DNA of 64,000 nucleotides from Pseudomonas sp. SCA2728.1_7 (GTDB lineage: Bacteria; Pseudomonadota; Gammaproteobacteria; Pseudomonadales; Pseudomonadaceae): assembly GCF_018138145.1 (NCBI RefSeq), contig NZ_CP073104.1, forward strand, positions 2,976,001 through 3,040,000, in the 5' to 3' direction. A program made the translations under genes and the position numbers. Shown here piece after piece: positions 19,387-27,387 of this stretch. A model generated the notes under the pieces. That model had not been told where the DNA came from, did not search any database, and saw only the letters and a list, made by a program, of their open reading frames with translations. Position 1 is the stretch's first letter. Every line of letters starts with the position of its first letter.

Positions 19387-20043
19387 ATGACTTTCACTAC
19401 TACTCCTCGTCGTCTCGCTAAAAGCTTCGCTCTGGTTGCTGGCCTCAGCGTGCTTTCCGTGCCTGCCTTCGCCGGTGGCGACGCCGCGCTCTACGGCCCG
19501 ACCGCACCGAAAGGCTCGACCTTTGTGCGTGTCTACAACGCCAGCAACGCAGAAGTCAGCGCGACTGTCGGCAGCACCAACCTGAGCGACGTTGCGCCAC
19601 TGGCCAGCAGCGACTTCAGCTTCATGCCGGGCGGTGATTACAGCGCCAAAGTCGGCAGCCAGACCCTGCCGGTGAAACTCGCCGGTGACCACTACTACAC
19701 CCTGGTCAACAACGCTTCCGGCGCGCCGCAACTGATCGAAGAGCCGCCGTTCAAGAACAAGCAGAAATCCCTGGTGCGCGTGCAGAACCTCAGCGACAAG
19801 CCGCTGACCCTGAAGACCGCCGACGGCAAGACCGACGTGGTGCCGAACGTGGCCGCCAAGGGCCGTGGCGAGCGTGAAATCAACCCGGTGAAAGTCAGCC
19901 TGGCGCTGTACGAAGGTGACAAGAAAGTCGGCGACGTCAAACCGGTCGCCCTGGAACGCGGTGAAGCCGCGGTGCTGTACGTCACCGGCAGCGGCAGCAG
20001 CCTGTCGCCAGTCTGGGTAAAACGCCCGGTATCGACTCGCTAA
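19387..20043 (+). CDS. algF: Alginate O-acetylation adaptor AlgF
   Basis: A 218-residue periplasmic protein with signal peptide (LAKSFALVAGLSVLSVPAFA). It has two beta-rich halves and no catalytic motif. AlgF is required for acetylation and is described as an adaptor for AlgI, AlgJ and AlgX. AAAGAGAGG precedes the start, 14 bases after algJ. A REPIN follows before algA. Confidence 0.94.
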   Translation: MTFTTTPRRLAKSFALVAGLSVLSVPAFAGGDAALYGPTAPKGSTFVRVYNASNAEVSATVGSTNLSDVAPLASSDFSFMPGGDYSAKVGSQTLPVKLAGDHYYTLVNNASGAPQLIEEPPFKNKQKSLVRVQNLSDKPLTLKTADGKTDVVPNVAAKGRGEREINPVKVSLALYEGDKKVGDVKPVALERGEAAVLYVTGSGSSLSPVWVKRPVSTR

Positions 20044-20072
20044 CAAATTTTCCGAACTGACGCATTGCCCCA

Positions 20073-20162
20073 TGTGGGAGCGAGCCTGCTCGCGAATACG
20101 GTCTGACATCCAACATCAATGTCGACTGATACGCCGCTTTCGCGAGCAGGCTCGCTCCCACC
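20073..20162. repeat. REPIN between algF and algA
   Basis: Inverted REP arms GTGGGAGCGAGCCTGCTCGC and GCGAGCAGGCTCGCTCCCAC around a centre containing CAACATCAATGTCGACTGA. It fills much of the 215-base algF-algA gap inside the operon. Confidence 0.9.
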
Positions 20163-20258
20163 CTTGACCGGGTTGTCAGTTCGGATACGAGACAAAAACA
20201 AGAGTGAAACGACACAGCGTTCGTGCCTCTAACCAATCGATTTTATGGAGTAAACAAT

Positions 20259-21710
20259 ATGATTCCGGTGATCTTGTCAGGTGGTAGCGGTTCGCGTCTC
20301 TGGCCGCTTTCGCGTAAGCAGTTCCCTAAGCAATTCCTCGCCCTGACCGGCGAACACACACTGTTCCAGCAGACCCTCGAGCGCCTGGTGTTCGAAGGCA
20401 TGGACACCCCGATCGTGGTCTGCAACAAGGATCACCGCTTCATCGTCAACGAGCAGTTGAGCAACCGCAATCTGGAATGCCAGCGCATCCTGATGGAACC
20501 GTTCGGCCGCAACACCGCGCCGGCCGTGGCGCTGACGGCGATGATGCTGGTCAATGAAGGTCGTGACGAGTTGATGCTGGTGCTGCCGGCCGACCACGTG
20601 CTGGAAGACCAGAAAGCCCTGCAACGCGCACTGGCCCTGGCCACCGTCGCCGCCGAAAATGGCGAAATGGTCCTGTTCGGCGTACCGGCGACCAAACCGG
20701 AAACCGGTTATGGCTACATCAAATCCACCGGCGATTCGCTGCTGCCCGAAGGCGTCAGCCGCGTTTCGCACTTCGTCGAAAAACCTGACGTCAAACGTGC
20801 CACCGAGTACGTCGAATCCGGCGGTTACTACTGGAACAGCGGCATGTTCCTGTTCCGCGCCAGCCGCTTCCTCGAAGAACTGAAAAAGCACGATCCGGAC
20901 ATCTACGACACCTGCCTGCTGACCCTCGAACGCAGCCAGCAAGACGCCGACACCATCACCTTCGACGAAGCCACTTTCGCCTGCTGCCCGGACAACTCCA
21001 TCGACTACTCCGTCATGGAAAAAACCCAGCGCGCCTGCGTCGTGCCGTTGACCGCTGGCTGGAGCGATGTCGGTTGCTGGTCGTCGCTGTGGGAAGTCAA
21101 CGAGAAGGACGCCAACGGCAACGTCACCAAAGGCGATGTGGTGATTCAGGACAGCAAGAACTGCATGATCCACGGCAACGGCAAACTGGTGTCGGTGATC
21201 GGTCTGGAAAACATTGTGGTGGTCGAGACCAAAGACGCCATGATGATCGCCCACAAAGACAAGGTTCAGGGCGTCAAGCAGATGGTCAACACGCTCAACG
21301 AGCAGGGCCGCAGCGAAACCCAGAACCACTGCGAAGTCTATCGTCCGTGGGGCTCGTACGACTCGGTCGACATGGGCGGGCGTTTCCAGGTCAAGCACAT
21401 CTCGGTGAAACCGGGCGCGTGCCTGTCGCTGCAGATGCACCACCACCGCGCCGAACACTGGATCGTGGTCAGCGGCACCGCCGAAGTGACCTGCGATGAA
21501 AACGTGTTCCTGCTCTGCGAAAACCAGTCGACCTACATCCCGATCGCTTCGGTGCACCGCCTGCGCAACCCGGGCAAGATCCCGCTGGAAATCATCGAAG
21601 TGCAATCGGGCAGCTACCTGGGTGAAGACGATATCGAACGCTTCGAAGATATCTACGGCCGCTCCACCCCGATCGAACGTGGCGTGTCGGTGAAGACCAT
21701 CGCGCAATAA
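20259..21710 (+). CDS. algA: Bifunctional mannose-6-P isomerase / GDP-mannose pyrophosphorylase AlgA
   Basis: A 483-residue cytoplasmic enzyme that catalyses the first and third steps to GDP-mannose. The N-terminal nucleotidyltransferase has LSGGSGSRLWPLSRKQFPKQ and FVEKPD; the C-terminal cupin isomerase domain has LQMHHHRAEHW. The ATG used is preceded by TATGGAG; the open frame upstream is not needed. It is the last gene of the operon and is followed by a strong terminator. The 215-base gap from algF might hold a secondary promoter, though I see no clear one. Confidence 0.96.
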   Translation: MIPVILSGGSGSRLWPLSRKQFPKQFLALTGEHTLFQQTLERLVFEGMDTPIVVCNKDHRFIVNEQLSNRNLECQRILMEPFGRNTAPAVALTAMMLVNEGRDELMLVLPADHVLEDQKALQRALALATVAAENGEMVLFGVPATKPETGYGYIKSTGDSLLPEGVSRVSHFVEKPDVKRATEYVESGGYYWNSGMFLFRASRFLEELKKHDPDIYDTCLLTLERSQQDADTITFDEATFACCPDNSIDYSVMEKTQRACVVPLTAGWSDVGCWSSLWEVNEKDANGNVTKGDVVIQDSKNCMIHGNGKLVSVIGLENIVVVETKDAMMIAHKDKVQGVKQMVNTLNEQGRSETQNHCEVYRPWGSYDSVDMGGRFQVKHISVKPGACLSLQMHHHRAEHWIVVSGTAEVTCDENVFLLCENQSTYIPIASVHRLRNPGKIPLEIIEVQSGSYLGEDDIERFEDIYGRSTPIERGVSVKTIAQ

Positions 21711-21727
21711 CGTTCAGTAGAACAAGA

Positions 21728-21786
21728 AGCCCCCGTCCAGCCCACTGCGTCCCCTATCCGCAGCGGGTTGGGCGGGGGCTTTTTTT
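21728..21786 (+). terminator. Terminator of the alginate operon
   Basis: Long GC-rich hairpin from AGCCCCCG to CGGGGGCT with further internal pairing (CCAGCCC with GGGTTGG), followed directly by seven T: a textbook Rho-independent terminator. Confidence 0.92.
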
Positions 21787-21815
21787 GTTCGAACTCTGTG
21801 TCGTCTGAACTGGCC

Positions 21816-21886
21816 CCTTCGCGAGCAGGCTCGCTCCCACATTTGAAATGCATTTCCTGTGGGAGCGAGCCTGCTCGCGAAGAGGC
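21816..21886. repeat. REPIN downstream of algA
   Basis: Inverted arms CGCGAGCAGGCTCGCTCCCA and TGTGGGAGCGAGCCTGCTCG separated by about 20 bases. Confidence 0.9.
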
Positions 21887-21974
21887 CCGGTCAGACACCG
21901 CAAGTCCCGATGCCCATCGCCAACCTCACCTACGCTTAGGTAGGATGACCCTCTCTCTCCTCGAGGTTGTGCGC

Positions 21975-22439
21975 ATGTTCATCGGCATTCTGCTGGTCAT
22001 TACCTGGTTGATCCTGCTGTTGCGCTACCCGGCCAAGGCCTTGCCGGTCTCGGTGGCGGCGGCGATTGGCCTGGGCTTTGTGGCCATGTGGGTGGTGTGG
22101 CTGGACAACCGCGAGATCAAGCAACTGGCGCGCCTTGAGATGCGTATCGCTTACGCCCCGGAACAATGCCCGGCCGATCGTCCGCTGCAACTGAAAATGA
22201 AAAACGCCAACGACGTGCCCCTCACCGAGCTACGCTGGCGCATTGCAGCCTATGCGCCGGGCGACACGGTGAATCTGGCCGACAACCAATACACCGCGCC
22301 ACGCTATCGCGGCCCTGGCGAACTGCAAGCCGGCGGCGAATGGGAAGACTGTCTGCCGATGCCGCCGCTGCGCCCCGGTTATCGCCCGCAAACCCTGGAG
22401 TTTAGCGCCGAGCGATTGCAAGGCAGTTTCTCCGACTGA
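21975..22439 (+). CDS. Small membrane-anchored protein of unknown function
   Basis: A 154-residue protein with two N-terminal hydrophobic segments (residues about 2-16 and 22-40) and a soluble C-terminal part of alternating strands, ending LQGSFSD. I recall similar Pseudomonas proteins labelled multidrug transporter, but nothing here shows transport. The start has GAGG eight bases upstream; a second ATG at 21945 is possible. It is 36 bases before the SDR gene, so the two may be co-transcribed. Confidence 0.75.
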   Translation: MFIGILLVITWLILLLRYPAKALPVSVAAAIGLGFVAMWVVWLDNREIKQLARLEMRIAYAPEQCPADRPLQLKMKNANDVPLTELRWRIAAYAPGDTVNLADNQYTAPRYRGPGELQAGGEWEDCLPMPPLRPGYRPQTLEFSAERLQGSFSD

Positions 22440-22475
22440 TCCCCTTCCCCACTCTATTTGCACAAGGAATGCGCC

Positions 22476-23300
22476 ATGCCCGTTGCGTTGATTACCGGTT
22501 GTTCCAGCGGCATCGGCCGTGCCCTCGCCGATGCGTTCAAAGCCGCCGGTTTCGAAGTCTGGGCCAGTGCGCGCAAGGCTGAAGATGTCGCGTTGCTGGC
22601 GTCTGCCGGGTTCACCGCCGTGCAACTCGACGTCAACGACAATGCGGCGCTGGAGCAACTCGGCGAGCGGATCAACCAGCAACACGGCGGCCTCGACGTG
22701 CTGATCAACAACGCCGGTTACGGCGCCATGGGGCCGCTGCTCGATGGCGGAGTGGCGGCGATACAGCGTCAGTTCGAGACCAATGTGTTTTCGATTGTCG
22801 GCGTCACTCGCGCGTTGTTTCCGGTGCTGCGCCGGGCCAAGGGTCTGGTGGTGAATATCGGCAGTGTGTCGGGTGTGCTGGTCACGCCGTTTGCCGGTGC
22901 GTACTGCGCCTCGAAAGCAGCCGTGCACGCATTGAGTGATGCCTTGCGCATGGAACTCGCGCCGTTTGGTGTACGCGTCATGGAGGTTCAACCGGGGGCG
23001 ATTCAATCGAGTTTCGCCAAGAATGCCGGGCATGAAGCCGAGCAGTTGATCAACGAGCAGTCACCGTGGTTTCCACTGCGTGAAGGCATCCGGGCACGGG
23101 CCAAGGCTTCACAGGACAAACCGACGCCGGCCAATGAGTTTGCGGCTGTATTGTTGAAGGCTGTAGAGCAGAGCAAACCGCCGCGGTTGATCCGCATTGG
23201 TAATGGCAGCCGGGCGTTGCCGTTGCTGGCGGCGTTGTTGCCCAAGGGCTTGCTCGAATCGACGTTGATGAAGCGGTTCGGATTGCGCGCAAAGCTCTGA
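22476..23300 (+). CDS. SDR-family oxidoreductase
   Basis: Classical short-chain dehydrogenase of 274 residues. It shows the NAD(P)-binding TGCSSGIG, the NNAGYG motif, a catalytic Ser region (NIGSVSG) and the YCASK form of YxxxK. The start ATG follows AAGGAATGCGCC. The substrate cannot be told from the sequence. A REPIN begins 13 bases after the stop. Confidence 0.92.
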   Translation: MPVALITGCSSGIGRALADAFKAAGFEVWASARKAEDVALLASAGFTAVQLDVNDNAALEQLGERINQQHGGLDVLINNAGYGAMGPLLDGGVAAIQRQFETNVFSIVGVTRALFPVLRRAKGLVVNIGSVSGVLVTPFAGAYCASKAAVHALSDALRMELAPFGVRVMEVQPGAIQSSFAKNAGHEAEQLINEQSPWFPLREGIRARAKASQDKPTPANEFAAVLLKAVEQSKPPRLIRIGNGSRALPLLAALLPKGLLESTLMKRFGLRAKL

Positions 23301-23312
23301 GACCGGGTTGAC

Positions 23313-23396
23313 GCTTTCGCGAGCAGGCTCGCTCCCACATTGGCTCTCTGTCATGCCGAAGATCTCCTGTGGGAGCGAGCCTGCTCGCGAAGAGGC
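23313..23396. repeat. REPIN between SDR and LysR genes
   Basis: Inverted arms CGCGAGCAGGCTCGCTCCCA and TGTGGGAGCGAGCCTGCTCG between two convergent genes. Confidence 0.9.
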
Positions 23397-23417
23397 CAGA
23401 AAATACACCTCAAACAC

Positions 23418-24299
23418 TCAGCCCCAGCCCTTCATGAAATCAATGAACGCCCGCACTTTCAGCGGCAAATGCCGGGTGTCCGGGTACAGCGCATACACCC
23501 CTTGCGACGCAAACCGGTAATCCACCAGCAAACGCTGTAGCCGCCCGGCATCAAGATCGTCCTGAATCAGCCATTGCGGCAGAATCGCCACGCCTTGCCC
23601 GGTCAATGCAAACGCCCGCAGCGTCGCCGAGTTGTCCGCGACGATGGCGGTGGTTCCCGGTTTCGGCTGGTAGAAATGCTCTGTACCGGCCGGATCGGTC
23701 ACGGTCAGTTCCGGCACCCGCCCATGCCCTAACGTCGGCATCGACTCCAGCGTGGCCAGCGTGACCACCGGCGCGAAGCGCTCGACCAACCCTGGCGCCG
23801 CCACGGCAAATATTTCGAACGTCGACAACTGCACCGCACGCAGATTGGAGTCGTGCATGCGTCCCAGCCGAATCGCCATGTCAAAGCGCTCGGAAATCAG
23901 ATCGGCATGGGTCGAGGATGTGGACAGATGAATGTTCAGCTGTGGTTGCTGCTGGCGAAACACCTCAAGCGCCGGCACCACCTGAGCCAAGGCAAACTCG
24001 ACCGTCGTGGTGATACGCAGTGTGCCCTTGAGCTGTGCATGCTCAGAACGCGCCTCTTCGATCGCCAGCCGCGCTTCATCCAGCGTGCGCAGGCAGCGTC
24101 GATAAAAGCGTTCACCGGCATCGGTCAGCGCCAGTTGCCGGGTATTGCGCGTGAGCAAGGTCACGCCCAGTTCTTCCTCCAGGCGCTTGAGGTTGAAGCT
24201 GACCACCGCCCGTGTTTGCCCTAGCGTATCGGCAGCAGCGGTCAGCGAACCGGCCTCGACCACGGCTTTGAAGGTGTCAAAACGATCCAGGCTGACCAT
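23418..24299 (-). CDS. LysR-family transcriptional regulator
   Basis: A 293-residue regulator beginning MVSLDRFDTFKAVVEAGSLT. The N-terminal winged helix-turn-helix (GSLTAAADTLGQTRAVVSFN) is followed by a substrate-binding domain typical of LysR proteins acting on neighbouring genes. It is divergent from the DHA2 exporter with a gap of 109 bases, so it probably controls that gene. The ATG at 24299 was chosen; a GTG two codons upstream is closer to AAGGAG. Confidence 0.9.
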   Translation of the reverse strand: MVSLDRFDTFKAVVEAGSLTAAADTLGQTRAVVSFNLKRLEEELGVTLLTRNTRQLALTDAGERFYRRCLRTLDEARLAIEEARSEHAQLKGTLRITTTVEFALAQVVPALEVFRQQQPQLNIHLSTSSTHADLISERFDMAIRLGRMHDSNLRAVQLSTFEIFAVAAPGLVERFAPVVTLATLESMPTLGHGRVPELTVTDPAGTEHFYQPKPGTTAIVADNSATLRAFALTGQGVAILPQWLIQDDLDAGRLQRLLVDYRFASQGVYALYPDTRHLPLKVRAFIDFMKGWG

Positions 24300-24408
24300 A
24301 TCCACGGCACTCCTTGTCAAAATAATTTTGACAAACTAGCAGCCAAACCAGCGTTTTTCCATGAGCAGAAGCGCCCTACCCTGCACGTCTCACTACAGGG
24401 AAGCTGAC

Positions 24409-25779
24409 ATGGCTTATCGCTCGAAAGTCGCGCTGGTGTATTTGTTGGGCTTCGCGCTCGACCTGCTGAACATGTTCGTCGCCAGCATCGCTTACCCCGA
24501 CATTGCTCAACAACTGCACGCCTCGGTGACGCAACTGGCGTGGATCAGCAACGCCTACATGCTTGGTCTGACGCTGATCATTCCACTGAGCGTATGGCTG
24601 GCAACACGGGTCGGCGAACGGCGGCTGATCCTCGCGTCGCTGCTGTTGTTCGGCCTGGGTTCGGCGCTGGTGGCACAAGCCGGATCGATTGAAAGCCTGA
24701 TTGCCTGGCGACTCCTGCAAGGCCTCGGTGGCGGACTGCTGCTGCCGGTGGGCCAAGCCCTGGCCTATCGACAATTTCCGGCGACGCAACGCGCGCACTT
24801 CACCGGTATGGTGTTGCTGGTGGCGCTGCTGGTGCCGGCACTGTCGCCGGCGGCCGGCGGGTTGATCGTTCAGGCATTGTCGTGGCGCTGGATTTTCTAC
24901 CTGAATCTGCCGCTGACACTGCTCGCATTCGGGCTTGGCCTGCTCTGGTTGAAAGCCGATCAACCGTTCAATGAGCGTCCGACGCTGGATGCTCGTGGCC
25001 TGCTGCTGGCGGCGTCGGCACTGAGTTTGTTATTGATCGCCGTCAGTCTGGTAAGCGACGCCAGCACCCGAGCACTCGGCATCATTGTGCTGATACTCAG
25101 CATCCTGATCCTGGGCCTTTACCTGCGCGATGGCTGGCGCAAACCCGGCGCGATCCTCGACCTGCAACTGATCAAGCACCCGTCGCTGCGTCTGGCGATG
25201 TTGATCTACTTGTGTGTGCCCGGGGTGTTCACCGGCACCCACATGATTGCCGTGTTGTACCTGCACACCCTCGGTGTCGGCGCGGCGCAGACCGGCGCGT
25301 TGATGCTGCCATGGGCCGTCGGTTCGGGCGTGGCGATCATGCTCGGCAAACGCAGTTTCAACCGCATCGGCCCCAAGCCATTGCTCAGCGTCGGCATGCT
25401 CCTGCAATGCCTGGGTATTGTTCTGCTGATGCGCATCGAACAACCGGCGAGCACACCGCTGATCATCGCCTACGCCCTGATGGGGCTGGGCGGCAGCCTG
25501 TGCAGCGTCACCGCGCAGACCCTGGCCTTCGTCGGCATTACGCCAGAAAAAATGGGCCACTCCAGCGCCCTGTGGAACATCAATCGCCAACTCGGTTTCT
25601 GCCTCGCGGCGGCGCTGCTCAGCTCACTGCTGGGCGCGTTGGGTGGTGACGGTTTCAGTGCCTGCTTTATCGCCGCCGCGCTGCTGACCGTGTTGCCAAT
25701 GGTCGCCGTCCTGCGTTTCGACTCGACCCACGTGCTCGCACTATTGAACCCACCTGCCCTTGAGGAAAAAACTGCATGA
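24409..25779 (+). CDS. DHA2-type MFS drug exporter
   Basis: A 456-residue inner-membrane protein with about 14 hydrophobic segments, as in the EmrB/QacA branch of the major facilitator superfamily. Motifs include LDLLNMFVASIAYPDI in the first helix (usual LDxTVVNVALP region) and WISNAYMLGLT. It would export a small molecule by proton antiport. A divergent LysR gene lies upstream and a SnoaL-like gene overlaps its stop by four bases, suggesting a two-gene operon. Confidence 0.9.
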   Translation: MAYRSKVALVYLLGFALDLLNMFVASIAYPDIAQQLHASVTQLAWISNAYMLGLTLIIPLSVWLATRVGERRLILASLLLFGLGSALVAQAGSIESLIAWRLLQGLGGGLLLPVGQALAYRQFPATQRAHFTGMVLLVALLVPALSPAAGGLIVQALSWRWIFYLNLPLTLLAFGLGLLWLKADQPFNERPTLDARGLLLAASALSLLLIAVSLVSDASTRALGIIVLILSILILGLYLRDGWRKPGAILDLQLIKHPSLRLAMLIYLCVPGVFTGTHMIAVLYLHTLGVGAAQTGALMLPWAVGSGVAIMLGKRSFNRIGPKPLLSVGMLLQCLGIVLLMRIEQPASTPLIIAYALMGLGGSLCSVTAQTLAFVGITPEKMGHSSALWNINRQLGFCLAAALLSSLLGALGGDGFSACFIAAALLTVLPMVAVLRFDSTHVLALLNPPALEEKTA

Positions 25780-26174
25780 ATGACGCCACCCCCTACCTGG
25801 ACGAAGTGATCCAGGCGCACGAAGCCATCGAACGATGGTTTGCCGTAGAAGAAGATGACGCCGCGCTGCAGCGATTGCTGGCGCGTTTTTCACCGCGTTT
25901 TTCCATGGTGACGCCGTTGGGCCGAGCGCTGGATGTCGATGCCCTGCGCCTGCTGTTCCAAGCCGCAGGCGGGCAGAAGAAAGGTTTCAGAATCCAGCTC
26001 AGTGAGTTACGCGTGATTGCCCTGCATCAGCGCGGCGCGACCGTGAGTTACCGCGAACAGCAGAGCGATGCGAGCGGTGCGCAGACGGATCGGCGCTCGA
26101 CGGTGGTGTTTGAAAAACTCGAATCCGGACGGGTGTTGTGGCTGCATTTGCAAGAGACGTTTTGCAGTGAGTGA
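25776..26174 (+). CDS. SnoaL-like / DUF4440 family protein
   Basis: A 132-residue cytoplasmic protein with the NTF2-like pattern: an N-terminal helix (IQAHEAIERWFAVEEDD), then RFSPRFSMVTPLG and a beta sheet ending in VLWLHLQETF. Members bind small hydrophobic molecules or act as isomerases, but no catalytic residue can be assigned. The ATGA overlap with the exporter gene indicates coupled translation and a shared role. Confidence 0.8.
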   Translation: MNDATPYLDEVIQAHEAIERWFAVEEDDAALQRLLARFSPRFSMVTPLGRALDVDALRLLFQAAGGQKKGFRIQLSELRVIALHQRGATVSYREQQSDASGAQTDRRSTVVFEKLESGRVLWLHLQETFCSE

Positions 26175-26208
26175 ATATTCGGCAGTTTCCTGAAATACCG
26201 AGCCGCCC

Positions 26209-26290
26209 TTATCGCGAGCAGGCTCACTCCTACAGGGGATCTGCGGTGTGACACAGATCCCCTGTAGGAGTGAGCCTGCTCGCGATGCAG
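26209..26290. repeat. Long near-perfect palindromic REPIN
   Basis: Arms ATCGCGAGCAGGCTCACTCC and GGAGTGAGCCTGCTCGCGAT. The centre is also symmetrical (TACAGGGGATCTG / CAGATCCCCTGTA), so almost all of the 80 bases could form one hairpin between two convergent genes. Confidence 0.9.
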
Positions 26291-26303
26291 ACGACTCGAT
26301 CCA

Positions 26304-27170
26304 TCAGTTATCCACAGCGCTCTGATTTACCACCACCGTGCAAGTAATCCCCGCTGCCAACAAAACACCCTCCGGCACTTCATCAATGTGAATCCTTACC
26401 GGCACTCGCTGGGCCAACCGCACCCAGTTGAACGTCGGGTTCACATCGGCGATCAACTCGCGACTTTCCGGGTTATCGCGGTCATAGATACCGCGGGAAA
26501 TACTTTCCACATGGCCCTTGAGCACTTCGCCGCTCATCAATTGCATGTCGGCTTTATCACCGAGTTTCACGTGGGGCAGTTTGGTCTCTTCGAAGAAGCC
26601 GTAAACCCAGAACGAGTTCATGTCGACCACGGCCATTTTCGCCTCGCCGATGCGCGCATAGTCACCGCGATGTACGTTGAGGTTGGTCACGTAGCCGTCG
26701 ACCGCCGCACGCACTTCGGTGCGTTTGAGGTTGAGTTCGGCGGCTTCCAGTTGCGCTTGGGCGTGTTGGTAATCGGCCAGCGCCGCGTCGGCGATGTTGC
26801 TGGCGTCGTCGCGGTTTTCCTTGGAGATCACCAGGTTGTCGAGGTCGGCGCGGCGGTGGGCGTTGACCTTGCGCATCTCCCAGGTCGACTTGCGCGAGGC
26901 AACCAGCGACTGCGCCTGTTTCACTGCGATGCGGTAATGCTCGGGGTCGATCTGCATGAGCAAATCGCCTTTCTTGACCAGTTGGTTGTCACGCACCGGC
27001 ACATCGATCACTTCACCGGTGACGTCGGCGGCGACGTTGATGATATCGGCACGCACGCGACCGTCGCGGGTCCACGGCGTGTTCATGTAGTGCTCCCACA
27101 ACGTGCGGCCGATCCACAACGCCAGGGCCAGCACCAGCAGGGTCGCGAGCAGGCTGAAAAACTTTTTCAT
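26304..27170 (-). CDS. HlyD-family periplasmic adaptor (AaeA-like)
   Basis: Membrane-fusion protein of 288 residues with one N-terminal membrane anchor (LLATLLVLALALWIGRTLW). The biotinyl-lipoyl part is seen at VDVPVRDNQLVKKGDLLMQI-like sequence around residues 55-75, then a coiled-coil hairpin (about 80-145), and RTEVRAAVDGYVTNL. Together with the FUSC pump and the outer membrane factor upstream it should form an AaeAB-like efflux system for aromatic acids or similar compounds; the substrate is inferred from family only. Confidence 0.9.
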   Translation of the reverse strand: MKKFFSLLATLLVLALALWIGRTLWEHYMNTPWTRDGRVRADIINVAADVTGEVIDVPVRDNQLVKKGDLLMQIDPEHYRIAVKQAQSLVASRKSTWEMRKVNAHRRADLDNLVISKENRDDASNIADAALADYQHAQAQLEAAELNLKRTEVRAAVDGYVTNLNVHRGDYARIGEAKMAVVDMNSFWVYGFFEETKLPHVKLGDKADMQLMSGEVLKGHVESISRGIYDRDNPESRELIADVNPTFNWVRLAQRVPVRIHIDEVPEGVLLAAGITCTVVVNQSAVDN

Positions 27171-27180
27171 CAGATCGTTC

Positions 27181-27387
27181 TCAACGGTAGACAGTCAGCG
27201 CCATGGCGCCGAACAGACAGGTAAACAGACTCAGACGCAACAGCGCCGGGTGCCAGAAGAAGCGGTACAGATCGAACCCGGACAGGAATCGATCCACCGC
27301 CCAGGCCAGCGCCGCAGCGATGAAAAACATCAAAGTCATGGTCGGCATGTACACGCCGTGGAAGGCGATTTCACGAGGCATGGGCAA
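27181..27387 (-). CDS. DUF1656 small membrane protein (AaeX-like)
   Basis: A 68-residue protein with two membrane helices (residues about 12-35 and 45-65), starting MPMPREIAFHGVYMPTM. DUF1656 genes regularly lie between FUSC and HlyD genes of aae-type pumps. It overlaps the FUSC gene by 17 bases and ends 10 bases before the adaptor start. Its role in the pump is unknown. Confidence 0.88.
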   Translation of the reverse strand: MPMPREIAFHGVYMPTMTLMFFIAAALAWAVDRFLSGFDLYRFFWHPALLRLSLFTCLFGAMALTVYR

